DNA of 64,000 nucleotides from Zelopaecilomyces penicillatus (GCA_005765155.1 VCCP01000002.1:2108001-2172000), one strand, 5' to 3'. Positions 14,725 through 28,669 are shown, numbered from the stretch's first letter. The notes: generated by a model from the sequence alone, not told the origin. Program-made: numbers and translations.

Positions 14725-16393
14725 TATTAATATAGTTTTAATAAATCTAGATTTAATATAAAATTGCTTTAATATAATTATAAGCTTTTTTAATAGTATT
14801 AGTATTATATAAATATAAAATATTTTTAATTAATATATTTCTTTAATAATCTTTTTCTTATATTTTATAAAGCTTTTTAAGATATTAATAAAAATCTTTT
14901 TTATATATATTTTTAATTTTCTTTTTTATTAATTTAAATACATTTTTAATATATCTTATTACTTTTAATAAATTATTTAATAAAATAAGAAATATAAAAA
15001 TATTTTAAGATTTATATAAATTCAATAATAAGATTAAATATTAATAAAATTATTTAATTATTAATAATTATTAATAATAATAATAAAACTATTATAATAT
15101 TATAATATTATAATAAAAATATATTAATAATATTAATAAATATAAAATAAAGATTTAAAAAAAGAATTCTATAAAAGTAAATAAAACTTAAAAGAATTTA
15201 ATAAGTTTTATATTAAAATTATAATATAATTTATAAATATAATATAAATAATATAATATAATTATTATAGATAATATAATATAATTATTATAGATAATAT
15301 ATATTAATAAATTAATCTAGTTTATAAGCTGATTTTATTAATTAAATTATCTTTTAATATTAATATAAGAAATATATAAGTATTATAATTAATATATTAA
15401 TTCCTTATTAATTATTAAATATAAAAATAAGATCTATTATATATAAAAGAATAAAAGAAAAGAGTTATAATAATATAATATAAATATATATAATTAAAAT
15501 AAAAATAAGGGTTTTTTATTTATTTTTTCTCTTTTATTTATTAAATAAAAAGAGATGATTTATTCTTTAAAATTTTTAATTTAAATAGATTTAGATTAAT
15601 ATAATTATAAGAATAAGAATAATTATAATCTTAATTTTATTATTTAATAAACTATTAAAAATAATATTTAAATCTTAATATTTAATTAAAATTATATTAT
15701 TATTATAAAAATCTGTTTAATATTAATTAAAAATATTTTAATATTATTATTATAAATATAATATAAAAATAAAATAAATATTAAGAATTAATAATAAAAT
15801 CTAATTAAATATATCTTATAATTATATATTAAGTTATTTTAAATTATTATTATAATAAAAGTTATATTTTTTTAAAGCTATTATTTTAATAATATAAATT
15901 AATTAATTAAAAAAAGCCTTTTCTATAAAAAAGGCTTTTATAAATATAAACATTATAATAATATAATATAATTAATAAAATATTTTAAATACCTTAAATA
16001 TAAATATAAAGCCTATATTTATAATATAATAAAGGCTATATATAAACTTAATAAATAATATATATATATTAATTTAATAAATCTAATATAAAAAGAAAAA
16101 AATAATTATAAATTTATATTCTTTATATTAATTAATATAAGGTTTTTATAAATATATATTTAAAGATAAATTAAAATAAATAAATTTAAAAAGCCTTACA
16201 AATATAAACCCTTTTAATTTAATATAATATAATTAATATATTTAATATATAGCTATTTAAATATAATATAAATATAAAATCTATTAAAACAAATTTATTT
16301 AAATTTAATAATATTTATAAAATTAATTATATTATTTAAAAAAAGTATTATTTATTATATAATATTTAATTTAATTTTAAAAATAATCTTTAT
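14725..16393. repeat. AT-rich RIP-like DNA with no recognisable gene
   Basis: No open frame or named element was seen. A unit of about 24 bp (AATATAATTATTATAGATAA core) is duplicated at about 15,253-15,300. At 15,916-15,939 an inverted pair AAAAAAGCCTTTTC / AAAAAAGGCTTTT could fold into a hairpin. The composition matches the neighbouring dead retrotransposons. Confidence 0.5.
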
Positions 16394-16562
16394 TATAAGC
16401 TTAGGCTTAAGTTTAAGCCTTAAATATAAATATAAGATAAACTTAGATTAGGCTTTATTAATATAAGAAGAGAGATTATAATAAATACTTCTTATTCTCC
16501 TTAAGTTTATTAATATTATTCTTAATATTTACTTATAATAACTATAAAGCTAGTTTATTATA
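16394..16562 (+). repeat. 5' LTR of family-2 gypsy element
   Basis: Starts near GCTTAGGCTTAAGTTTAAGC and ends near AAAGCTAGTTTATTATA. It matches 23,241-23,409 almost base for base apart from transitions, and a third copy lies at 47,531-47,682. Confidence 0.8.
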
Positions 16563-19500
16563 TTTAATAAACTTCCTTTTTATATTCTATTAAAAAAGGG
16601 ATACTTATATAAAAAATAGAATAATAACCTTTATTAATACATTAATTAATAATCTAATTAATAAATTAATTTATTTGTAAGGATATTTATTATTAATTCT
16701 AAGAAAACTAAAAGGTTATCCTTTATATATGGATATAACTCCTTAATTAGAACTATAAGATAAATAAATTAAAAAAGAAAATAAAGAAATTTATTTATTT
16801 AAAATATATATCTCTTCCTTTATCTTAATTATTTAATAGGAATAATAATACTTTTATATTTTAATTAATAATAATTTATTATAAAATTATTATTAATTAG
16901 GACTTTATTAATAATTATAGGAATTAATAAAAGGTTATTTAAAGTAATATATTAATATTCTTTTAAGGATATATTTAAGAGTTTTATTTAATTAATAGGT
17001 CTAATTAAGAATATAATCTAAATAAACTTTTAAAATATATAATTATAATATTTTATATCTCTTATTAAAAAGATATAGCTTAAATTAAACTAGAATATAT
17101 TAAATAATAATTAAATAAACATTTTTTTATATTCTATAAATATTTTAAATAAAACCTTATAATAATTAATAGCTTAATATAATTTAATTTAATAAAATTG
17201 ATTAGGCTTTATTTAATATTTAATTCTTAAATATATAATATCTATTTAAAATAAAGTATTATCTATATTAATTATATAAAGGCTATATTTTATTATTATT
17301 AGATTATTATAAAGCTTAAGATATTTAATTTAAAAGAAAAGATTAAATAAAAATAAAAATAATATCTAGCTTTATAAATAGCCCCTTCTTTCTAAAATAA
17401 AAATATATTGATAATTAATATTAATATAATAGCTATAATTAAATATTATATTAAAATAGAAAAGGATTATAAAAAAGATTTAATTATCTTAATAAGATTA
17501 ATTATTAAATTATAAAATAAATATTATTTAAGATATTTTAAAAGAGAAGAGATAAAAAGGCTTATATTTATTATAATAAATAAAAATATCTTTAAGAAAG
17601 CTATAACCTTATATAATTATAATACCTTATTAATATTAATATTATTAATTTTAATACTAGGCTTAATTTTAATTTAAAAGATAAAAGAAATAATTTATTT
17701 TTAAATTAAATCTTATTTAAAAGTAGATTAATTATATAATAGCTTTAAAAAAGGATTAATACTAGATTATAATAAAAAAGATATTAAATATTAAAAATAA
17801 ATTAAATAAATATTTATTTTTAATTCTTATTCTTTTAAATTTTATTATATTTATAAATATATAGATTAATTTAGGATATAAATATTATAGTATAATTAAT
17901 AAATAAATAACTTAATAATTAAAATTAGATTTAATATATTTTTTAATACTTTATATATTAAATATTATTATAGGATTAAATAAGGATTATAGAATATATT
18001 TTATAATTAAGGTATAAATAGATATTAATAATTAAGATTTTATTTTAATTATATATATTATCTTTGGATTATTAAAAGACTTAATATTAGGATTATCCTA
18101 AATATAATATTATTAGGTTTATTTTATTATTAAAAAGAAATAATTTTAGATTAAATATATAAAAGGAATAATAATAAAATAAAATTCTATTTAATTAAAG
18201 TATATAAATATTATTATAATTATAAGATTTATATTTATTATATTAATAAAATAATAAAGATAAAAAGAATTAAATATAAATAAACTTTTTATTATTAATA
18301 TTTAAAAGATAAATATAATATTAATAAATATTATTAAATAATAGGAAATATTATATAGCTTTATTAAAATATATATAGAATATATAATAATTCTATTATA
18401 ATTATTTATAGAACTTTATAACTTTATATTTTTATTTAATAAAAAGAAGATTAATAGCTTACCCTTATATTAAGATATAATTAACTATTATATATAAATT
18501 TAAATCAGTTTAAATAAAGAATAATCAAACCTTTTATAAAAGCTATTATATAATATATTATAGGATTATTTATTAAAGATTAAGAAATAGATTATAAAGT
18601 TAATAGATAAAGGATAAATTAAAGCTAGCTCTTTTTTAATTATTATATTTTGCTTTATTAAAAAGGCTATAATAGGTTAATAATTCTATAAATATTATTA
18701 AATCCTAAATAAAATTATAATAAAAGATTAATATTTATTATTATTAATTAAAAAGATATTATAATTACTTTTTAATATTTAATAATTTATAAAACTAGAT
18801 ATCTATTTTATTTTTATAGGATTTAAATATTAAAGAATAATAAATATCTTATAATATTTTAAATCTAATTTAGCCTTTTTAAATAATTTATTATATTATT
18901 TAATTTATTAAATATTTTTATAATCTTTTAAAGATATATTAATTTAATTTTAGGATATATATTAAAAGATTTTATTATAATATATTTAAATAATATCCTT
19001 ATATATTCTAATAGCTTAAAAAAGGATTATATATATAAGGTTTAAGAGATACTTATATACCTATAAAAAGCTAGCTTATTTATTAATATTAATAAATATA
19101 TATTTATTATAATTATTATTTAAGATTTAAGATTTATTATTAAGATAGAAAAAGCTATTTATTTAATCCTAAAAAGATTATAATTATAAAAGAATAAAAG
19201 GTATTAATATAAATATATAGAATTAAGAGTTTCCTAGGATTTATTTATTTTTATTAACAATTTTTATTATTATTTCTTATCTTAATTAAATTATTTATTT
19301 ATTTATTAAAGAAAAAAATCTCTTTTTAATAAAACGAAATAGAAAACTTAACCTTTAAATATTAAAATAAATATTTATCTTAAAACTAATCTTAGCTTAA
19401 TAGGATTTTAAAAAAGATATAATAATAAAGATAAATTACTTAAAGAAAGTATTAAAAAAATACCTATTATAAATATATAATAATATTCTACTATTAATTA

Positions 19501-22500
19501 TTTATTATTTAATTATAATTAATTATAATTAAAAGAAATAATATAATTTATAATAAAAAGCTTTTAATAATTATAATCTATTTAAAGGTTTAATTAATTA
19601 AATTAAAAAGAATAATAAAACTATTTATTATTCTTATTAATTATAAAAACTTAAAATACTTTTTTAATTTAAAGGAATTTTTTAAATAATAAGCTTAATA
19701 AATAAAAATACTTTTCCTTTTTTAATATTATTTTTATTATTATTCTAACTCTTAAATAATCTAATCTAATACTCTTTTAAAAAAAGAATAGAATATAAAA
19801 AATAAAAAGATTATTCTAATATAAATTATATACCCTATCTAAATAACCTTAATAAATACTTTTATTTCTTTTAATAATAACTTAATTAATCTTTTAAATA
19901 GAATAATATTATTTAAAAATATTTATTTATTTAATCTTTAAAATTAAATATTTAAAAGGATTTAATCTATAAATATTATCTATATATAATTAAAGAAGAT
20001 ATATATTATTTCTTAAAAAAAGCTAAGATAAAAAAATAAATAATAGATTATATTATAAATATATAGAAAGTATTAATATATTAAAATTAATTTTATCTTT
20101 AAAATTAAAAACTCTTAATTATTATAATTATTTAAAGAATATATAATTTATTTTTAATAAAATATTTAAAATAAAAATAAAAATAAAAATTTCTTTATTA
20201 TAATTATTATTAAAATAATATATTTTAAGTAATTTATTAATTTATATATAATTAGTTAATATATTAAGATAATTATATATTATAATAATAGTATAAGGAA
20301 TTATTTTATTTTTTATTTATTATTAATAAATATTAAATATAAATATTTATTAATTTTATAATAAAACTCTTAGAATAAGATAGGTTATTTAAATTCTTAA
20401 TAATTATTATAAATTATTTATTAAAGTATATATAGCTAAAGATAATAATATTAATAATAATTAAAATATATATAAAAAGGTTTTAAGATATTTAATAATA
20501 TTTTTATAAATTTTTAAAAGAGATTATTATAAATAAAGGTTTAGATTAATTAAATTATATTTAAATTATATTATATAAGCTAGTTAATATTAAATAATTC
20601 CTATCTATTATATATTATCTATAAATAAATAGTAAAATAAAATATATAAATTAAAAGATTTAAGCTATTTTATATATTATTATATACTTTTTATAGTTTA
20701 ATTAAATAGATTATTTTATAGCCTATTAATTAATATTAAATAATAAAAAGGTTTTAATTATTAATATAAGCTTAAATAGATTATTAAATAGATTTAAGAT
20801 TAATCTAATATAATAAAAATTATATTTAAATAATAAAAAATTTTATTAAAAAAAATAAGCTATAATATTTCTTAATTATCTTTAATTAAAAGTTAATCTT
20901 ATATAAGCAGTTATTATTTATTTATAATAACAAACTTAAAAGATTATAAATATTTTTTTTATTTAATAAAATATTTTCTTTTTAAAAATAAAATCTAGCT
21001 TTCTTTTTATAATATTAAGATAAATTATTTAAATTAAAACTTAAATTAATTATATATAAAGTATAAAATAATTATTATCCTTATACTTTTAATAATTATT
21101 TTTAATATATTAAAAGGAATCTATTTTATCTTTTATATTAATTTAATAAAATAAAAAATAAGTAATCTATTTTTATTTTAATAAATAATAAATAATAAAT
21201 TAAGCCTTTTTTAAATATTTAATAATAATAATAAGGATATAATATAAGAATAGGAAATAGAGTTTATTATAATAATAAAGAATAAATAAGGATAAAATTA
21301 AAAATATTGAATATTTATAAAATAAAAAGGATATAATAATCTAATATAAAAATTATTAAAGAATATATAATAATTATAGATATTAAATAATTTTAAAATA
21401 AAATAAGATAATATTTATTATTATAATAATCTAATAATATAATAATATTAAGATATAATATTATTATTAGATATTATATATCTATAATAATAAATATAAA
21501 TAAAAATACTTATATTTTATATTATTATTTAAAAGTAGATTCTAATTATTTATTAAGCTTATTTTAAACCCAAGCCTTTTTTTTAATCAAGTCTTTAATT
21601 TTAATTTCTTTTTATTTTAATTAATATTATCTTTATATTAAAAATATTCTTTAAATAAATTAAAAAAGAATATTATTATTATTAAATAACTAATAATAGT
21701 TTATATTTATAAAAAGGCTAATAAAATAAAAACTATTTATAAAGAGTATATTACCCTAGGATTAATATACATTAAAAAAAGAAAGATTTATTTTTAATAA
21801 AGATTTATATTAGGATTATAATAAGAATATAAAGATATTCTAAGAATATATTTTAAATAATATAAGTATATAAAAAGATATAATAGTATTAATATTATTA
21901 ATATTAATTATAATCTTTATAAAGATAAAAAGAAGATTAATAATAATAATTATATAATAATTAAAAATCTTTTTAAATTAAACTAAGGTTTAATTCTTCT
22001 TTTATTATTTAGCTTATTATTAAGCTTATATCTTTTTATTATATATAAAGTATATCTTTTACTTAATTTAATAATCCTATTTAAAAATTAATAAAACTAT
22101 ATTAAAGATATTATATATTTAAAAAGCCTATATAAAGATAAATAATTATATAATAAATTTTATTTTATTATTATATAAAATTCTATAAATCATTCTTTAT
22201 TAAAGATATAATAAGAATATTATAATAAGATAATATAATTAAAATACCTTAATCTGATAATATATTAAAATCCTTAAAAATTAAAGGATTAATATTATAG
22301 AATTATTTTAATAATATAAGGGTATTAATAATACTTAAAAGAAAAGAAAAGAAAAAGATAAATATATATTTATAAATACTTATAAATATATTAGATTTTA
22401 TTTTATTAGCCTTTAATATATAATTTTTAAGCTCTTATTTAGGTTTTCTATTCTTAAATAAAAATAACCTATTTAATTATAATATTAAAAGCTTTTATTA

Positions 22501-23240
22501 TTACCTTAATTATAATATAATTATTATATATTATATAATTATATAGTACTATAAATATATTTTAAAGAATATTATTATTTAATAAGAAATAGTTTTTATA
22601 ATTATAAATAAAATATATTCTATAATATAATATATAAGTATAAATAGAAAGGAGATTATAGCTTTTATAATTAATTAAATATAACTTTAAAATATAAAGA
22701 AGATATATTAATTTAATCTTTTTAAAAAGTATAATTAATTCCTTATTATAATTATTAAGAATAATATAATTATTAATAGCTTACTTTTTCTTTAATAAAA
22801 AGAGAGTTATATATAATTAATTATAGTTATATAAGGAATATAAAATATTATAAGTATTAAATTATTTAGATTTATATTTATATTAAATATATTATAATTT
22901 AAAGGAGAGAAAAAAGGATTTTTATCCCTAGATAATATATTTATAATATTTATTAACTTTATAATTAATAAAAAAAAGATAATAGGAATCTAGATAATTT
23001 ATTATTATATAAAGAAAAGAGATAGAATTTAAAAGAAAAATAAAAAGAAAATTATTTAAATTAATAATATTCTTAATAAAAAGATAGATAAGAGATATTA
23101 AATATAAAAAATAATAATTTAAAGAAGATAAAAAGTTTTTATTAAATTATTAAGATAATATAATATATATATCTACTTTATATCCTTATTATTTAATAAT
23201 TAAATAATATCTAGGTATTATTAAAAGAAAAAGGGTATAT

Positions 23241-23409
23241 TATAGGCTTAGGCTTAAGCTTAAGCCTTAAATATAAATATAAGATAGATCTAAATTAAGT
23301 CTTATTAATATAAAAAGAAAGATTATAATAGATATTTCTTATTCTTTTTAAGTTTATTAATATTATTTTTAATACCTATTTATAATAATTATAAGGCTAG
23401 CTTATTATA
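23241..23409 (+). repeat. 3' LTR of family-2 gypsy element
   Basis: Starts TATAGGCTTAGGCTTAAGCT, directly after the purine-rich tract, and ends near AAGGCTAGCTTATTATA. Direct copy of 16,394-16,562. Confidence 0.8.
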
Positions 23410-24118
23410 ATCTTAAATAATTTTAAAAAATAAACTTTTTAAATATTAAAGAATTAAATATTTAAATATTTAAATATTTTTTTTTAATCTTTTAATTTAT
23501 TATTATATTAAAATAATATTAATTTTTTATTTTTAATATTTATTTTCAATATTATTATTAATAATAATAAAATCTTTTTAATAAATCTATTAAAATCTAT
23601 TAATATTTTTAAAAATATTTATATTTATCTTTTATTTATTTAAAGGTTATATAAAATATAATAGAATATTAATTTTATAATTATTATTATTTTTAAATTA
23701 AGCTTTATAAATTATATATAAGATTAGAAATATATATTTATTTTATTATTAATTTATTTATAATAAATTTTTTATAATATATTTATATTAAATTCTTTTT
23801 ATAAAAATATATATAATAATATAATTAAAATAAATTAATTATTAAAATTAATAAATTAAATAATATTTATACTTATATTAATATTTAATTAATAAATTAA
23901 TTATTAAAATAAATTATATTTTTATTTTATTAAAAATTTAATAAAATTTAAATATCTTTATAAAATATATTATTTCATAGCTTATAAAAGAAATAATAGA
24001 TTATTATTAATTAATTATTAATTAATTATTAAATAGAATATATAAGAAATCTTATATTTATATATACTTTTAATATTCTAAACTAGCCCTATATAATATT
24101 TATATTAAATCTACCTTT
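23410..24118. repeat. AT-rich flank between family-2 element and ARG2 island
   Basis: No gene seen. The base composition switches within a few tens of bases near 24,110-24,125, from almost pure A/T to about half G/C, marking the edge of the gene island. Confidence 0.5.
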
Positions 24119-24238
24119 TTTAGGCCGAACCAATAGAGAGGTATATAACACAACAAGTTTTATAACTGGTGATAGCACTACCAGCTCCAGCAGCTTTTTC
24201 ATACCGGCCAGACCGAAAAGTTATTAACAAACACACCC

Positions 24239-26331
24239 TTAATTATCTATCCAAGATGGCTTAACCTCACGGCAGACTGCTTCGTACCCCCGCAAAACGG
24301 GATGCCGACCATCCAATCCTAGTGTTGTCCAGAACATGGTCCAATTGGAGTTAGGTAACTTACAAGACCCTACCGCGCGCTCGAAATACCATTTGTTAAC
24401 AGGGTTGTCTTTCCGACTCCTCCAACAAACTCCACTGGGGAAACAGTCCCTGACCATTGCGTTAAAGATTATATCAGCAACCCCCCCACTCCCTTGCCGA
24501 CTTTTGAGCACTGCGAACTTATCAAGGTAGGGAACAAATTGCTCTTGATCATAAGCACATTGGTTGTTCATAGGAGTCGCCCGCTCCCAAGTGAGAATAG
24601 CACAACCTTCGTATTCGCCTGCCACAATAATGCCCGCTAAACTTTCGCTTACCCGATTTAAGTAATCTTCAATATCAAGTCGGCGGCTGAATGAGTCCTC
24701 TATGAGATTGATTAACCTTGGTAAATCAATACATTTATCTGTCAATCGAAAGCAAGGGGACCCAAGCTTTGGAGGATTCCAAGGTTTTGTCTTGGGGTCA
24801 GGGTAAATGCTCAAAGGCAATCCACGTTTGACCAATGTGGACGCTGGTGGTTCATCGATATTTAGCAGCCCAAGCTCTCCCTGCTGTGAAATATGGAGAG
24901 GTAGAGATGGCGAAAAGGATGGTTTGTCTGTGAGCAGATTATGCAGCAAAGGGTTGTGCTTCCTCCTTGTAGTGACCATTCCTTTGAAACCCACCCACAG
25001 GTCATCTCCCTCCGACGCTGGTGATGATACTGTGGTGGGTGCAGAGTTAGCGGCTGCAAATGGAGTTGTAATGAGAGCCGAAGATACTGGAGAAAGGAGA
25101 GACAGTGCCTCCTTTGCCAGACGGAGGTTGGCAGCATGAATAGTCCCTGCCTGGATTTGACCAGATGAAACTTCGTTCTCAGGCCCTATCAGCGCACTGA
25201 CAAGTGCATCGTACTCCTGTTCAAGGTTAATGAATCGATGGCAGATACCTGGGCGGTCATGCATCGGCGTTCCTCCTAGTTTGTCCAGTAAAATTATCCT
25301 TTCAACAGAAATTCTTCTCCTTGGTTTGCTGGTACTAGCATCATAAGACGAATCCCCCTCGGGTGTATTATCAAAATGCCTTCCAGTCAAGTACTTTGTT
25401 AAAGTGAGGATGGTTCCGTGAGCCTCAACTGGTTGAGGAGGCGAAATATCATCCAGACGAGCGAGTGAAGGCACGACGATCATCATACCGAGATGTAAAG
25501 CCCGAAGAACAATTTTACCGTTTTCGACACGCATGAGGTCAGGGATGATAGATGGGGATGCTGTTTTAGACAGAGAATGCTTCGTAAGAAGATTCTCAGC
25601 TAATTTGGCACCTGGACTGCCATAACAGTCGATTGCTTCGGAAAGACGAATACTCTGGTCTTGAAACAAAGTACGGCTTTCTTCGATGCCACAATCCACA
25701 ACTATAATGCTCATAAGACCAAGAGCACGAAGTTGCGTAAGTGTTTTCGCAATGCCACAAAGAGTCCCATGACATAGAAGCTGTGGAGATCTCAAATTTA
25801 TGATTGCTATATTGAAAGGAACCTCGGCCTCATCATACTTTTGTAGACAATGTCCATTGAAGCTGGAGACTGCAGAACGGCATTGGGAATTCTGGGGAGA
25901 ATACTTTTGCAAGTATCCTTTTGCATCACGCCTAGTTGCTGATGCTTCTAGGACTGACATGATTACGTCCTGATCCATGATTAGCATTATCCATAACATG
26001 CTATAATCCTTGAAAATGAGTTGCCGCGGCCGGGGATAACTGGATTGCTGCCTTCACGTACACGATCCAAGGCATGCTGCTTCACACGTGCTGACGAGAT
26101 CGATGACATGAGATGCGCACTAATGGCCCGCTGCTGGTAATAGGAGTCCGGTGGAACTAAGGGACCCCGTGACGTAGATGATCTGCTTGGTGAGATGCAT
26201 CCTTGTCTAGAGCGCATTCCCCAACGGTGGTACATGTGCTGCGGATTTGGATTCACAACGGAGTTGCTTCTGCTTAATGAGATGCCATGATGATATGTTC
26301 CCGCTGCATTAACAATACAACTCCGCGGCAT
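24239..26331 (-). CDS. ARG2: N-acetylglutamate synthase, mitochondrial (first step of arginine synthesis)
   Basis: Transfers acetyl from acetyl-CoA to glutamate in the mitochondrial matrix, the first step towards ornithine and arginine. I join two exons: 26,331-26,062 (90 codons) and 25,969-24,239 (576 codons plus stop), giving 666 aa, within the usual fungal range. The intron (26,061-25,970, 92 nt) has donor GTACGT, branch GCTAATC and acceptor ATCAG. The join is phase 0 and restores the family block running LDR-DVIMSVLEASAT-RRDAKGYLQKY. Exon 1 is rich in Arg and Ser with few acidic residues, as in a mitochondrial presequence. The middle region carries an amino-acid-kinase-like fold (PFNIAIINLRSPQLL, then GICHRFINLEQEYDAL). 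The last ~170 residues form the GNAT-type acetyltransferase domain (CAILTWERA, KSRQGSGGVADIIFNAM, WRSRKDNPVNKWYFERAVGS). An apparent ATG at 25,999 lies inside the intron. No frameshift or stop was seen. The symbol follows yeast naming. Confidence 0.9.
25970..26061 (-). other. Predicted intron of ARG2
   Basis: 92 nt with GTACGT donor, GCTAATC branch site and CAG acceptor. Removing it joins codon 90 (CGT, Arg) to GAC (Asp) in phase 0 and recovers conserved NAGS sequence across the join. Without splicing, exon 1 runs into a stop at 25,987. Confidence 0.85.
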
Positions 26332-26412
26332 CTTATAAACAGTTGCACTAAAAAAGCCCTTCAGGCTCGTTGGAGATATCTTGAAAAAGCTGGTGAGAAT
26401 AAATTAGCACGG

Positions 26413-26469
26413 TTAAGTTTGGCTATGGAAAGAAGCTGTAGAAGTTACTTCAGTGTGTTGTATATACAT
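26413..26469 (-). promoter_or_regulatory. Possible 18-codon upstream ORF in the ARG2 leader
   Basis: The only ATG I find on the minus strand between 26,332 and about 26,530 opens an 18-codon frame ending in TAA, 81 nt before the ARG2 start codon. Whether the transcript begins upstream of it is unknown. It does not resemble the arginine attenuator peptide, which in fungi belongs to the carbamoyl-phosphate synthase small-subunit gene. Weak evidence. Confidence 0.25.
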
Positions 26470-26965
26470 GTATTTACGGCTTCTTCGGATTGCCCGTGTA
26501 AAAAAGGTTATCAGAAACTGTACTGCTAAATATAATAACTTATACATTATTTTAATATAATTTTAATTAATATTATATTTAAAGCTTAGACTTTAAGCTT
26601 AAATCTATAATAATTTCAATTAAAAAGAAATATCTTATATAAATAAATATAAGTTTTTTTAATATATTATAATATATTATAAATAAATAAATAAATAAAT
26701 AATTTTTAATTTAATATTATAATTTATAAATTTTTATTAAATAATTTTTTATTTAAATTTATATTTATATTTAAAATCTATTAATTATAATATTAATTAA
26801 AAATAATTTTTATTTATTAATTATAATAAAAAGATTATATATTTTTAATTTTTTAATTTTATTAAAATAAAATTATATATATTATAATTTAAATTTATAA
26901 TTATTATTTATTATTATAATTTAAATTTATAATTATTATTTATTATTATTATTTAATTTATAATT

Positions 26966-27403
26966 TATAATTTTATATTTTATATTTTATATTTTATATT
27001 TTATATTTTATATTTTATATTTTATATTTTATATTTTATATTTTATATTTTATATTTTATATTTTATATTTTATATTTTATATTTTATATTTTATATTTT
27101 ATATTTTATATTTTATATTTTATATTTTATATTTTATATTTTATATTTTATATTTTATATTTTATATTTTATATTTTATATTTATATTTATATTTTATAT
27201 TTTATATTTTATATTTTATATTTATATTTTATATTTTATATTTTATATTTTATATTTTATATTTTATATTTTATATTTTATATTTTATATTTTATATTTT
27301 ATATTTTATATTTATATTTTATATTTTATATTTTATATTTTATATTTTATATTTTATATTTTATATTTTATATTTTATATTTTATATTTTATATTTTATA
27401 TTT
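26966..27403. repeat. 7-bp tandem array (TTTTATA)n, about 440 bp
   Basis: About 60 copies of TATTTTA in any phase. At least three interruptions near 27,180, 27,220 and 27,310 have one T fewer (TATTTA). Absence of C and G makes it replication-slippage prone. Confidence 0.95.
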
Positions 27404-27504
27404 TAATAAAATTTATATTTTAATATATAAATATTATATTATATTATTATTTATATTATATATTATATTTAAATTAATAATCTTTAATTAAGATAATATT
27501 ATAT

Positions 27505-27660
27505 AAGATTATATAAAGCTATATATATAAGGCTATTTAAAGCTGTATATATAAGGCTATTTAAAGCTATTTAAAGCTGTCTGTTTAAGGCTATATAAGG
27601 CTATTAAAAACTATTTAAAGCTATTTATTTAAGGCTATATATAAAGCTATATAACAGCTG
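27505..27660. repeat. Imperfect short repeats of AAGGCTAT / TTTAAAGCTAT
   Basis: The motifs AAGGCTAT and TTTAAAGCT alternate roughly ten times in 150 bp. C and G survive only in AGGCT or AAGCT contexts, which are not preferred RIP targets. No gene or RNA fold was recognised. Confidence 0.6.
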
Positions 27661-28669
27661 AATTAATTTATTTTTTATACTTTTTATTAAAGATTTATAT
27701 CTTTTTATATTTAATATTATATAAGGCTATAAGATTATTTTAGATTATATATTATATTTAATAATTATAATATTAAAAATAATTTTAATTAAATAATATA
27801 TATAATTCTTTATAAAATCTTTTATATAATAAATTATAAGATATTTTATATATTATTAAAATATTTATAGTCTTTAACTTTATTATCTTTATCTTTAAAT
27901 AGATTTATATTAAAATCTATAATATTATTATTCTTAATCTTAAAAGAAATTATTATTATATTCTTTAAAATTAAATATTAATATAAAAAATATTAAATTT
28001 TAGTTTTTATTATTAATATTTATTATATATTTATAATAAAGCTATTCTCTTATTAATTAAAAAGATAAAATATAGCTTTATTTTATATTTTAAAAGAAAA
28101 ATAATCTTTAACTTTAATTATATATTTAAATTATTTTTAAAAGATTAATCCTTTTTTAATCTTATTAATAAATAATAATATATTAATTTAATATAATATT
28201 TGAAATTATTTTAAATATTAATAAAGACTTTATTTAATAATTTAAATCTATTATATTAATTAAAAAAAATCTTGAATTATTATCTTATAATATTAATTAA
28301 TATAATTATAATTAATTTCTATAATCAATTTATTTAATAAATATATATCTTTTTTTTATAATAAAGCTTATTAATTATATTATATAATTAATAATAAAAT
28401 TCTTAATATATAATTTAAATATAATTATCTTAATAATAATAAAAGCTATTAAATAAAGTCTTTTATATATTAATAATAAATAATAATAATTATCTTTTTT
28501 ATTATTTAAAATTATATAATTAATATATAATTTAATATTATCTCTTAATTTATATTTATAAATATATATAATAATATTAATTAATAAATAATTCTATCTT
28601 ATATAATAGTATATTATTATAATCCTTTAATAGTATAAAGTTTCAGCTATCCCATGCATTTTTAATCCA

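Larger units (their letters stand above)
16394..23409 (+). mobile_element. Full-length RIP-inactivated Ty3/gypsy retrotransposon, family 2
   Basis: Two direct repeats of about 170 bp (16,394-16,562 and 23,241-23,409) bound about 6.7 kb. A polypurine tract (AAAAGAAAAAGGG at 23,223-23,235) lies directly before the 3' copy, which sets the plus orientation. Decayed reverse transcriptase blocks are readable on the plus strand: an ILFV-like block at about 18,640-18,665 and a Y-L-N-N-I-L-I-Y-S stretch at 18,983-19,012, where N replaces the usual D of YLDD. This fits a G-to-A change in each Asp codon. RNase H and integrase should follow at about 19.3-21.1 kb. Every frame is broken by many stops. It differs in LTR and internal sequence from family 1. 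Confidence 0.8.
26535..28630. repeat. AT-rich RIP-like block between the ARG2 and BST1 islands
   Basis: No gene. It contains a 7-mer array (26,966-27,403), an imperfect GGCTAT/AAAGCT repeat cluster (27,505-27,660), and unassigned A/T-only DNA without CA/TG dinucleotides. I could not match it to one of the retrotransposon families. Confidence 0.5.

Noticed and set aside
1..24118. Mitochondrial or Plasmodium/ciliate-like origin because of the extreme A/T content
   Set aside because: The A/T DNA is interleaved with nuclear genes having spliceosomal introns and contains LTR retrotransposons; depletion of CA/TG points to RIP in a fungus.
24807..25139. 110-codon plus-strand frame
   Set aside because: Lies entirely opposite the ARG2 exon and resembles no known protein; a shadow frame.
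25970..25999. ARG2 starting at the ATG at 25,999
   Set aside because: That ATG lies in a well-formed intron; splicing to the upstream exon restores conserved sequence and a presequence-like N-terminus.
26287..26529. 80-codon plus-strand frame beside ARG2
   Set aside because: Overlaps the ARG2 start and leader on the opposite strand and shows no domain; likely chance.
26966..27403. CRISPR-like array
   Set aside because: Units are contiguous 7-mers with no spacers; the same applies to the arrays at 44.4, 46.9 and 61.6 kb.
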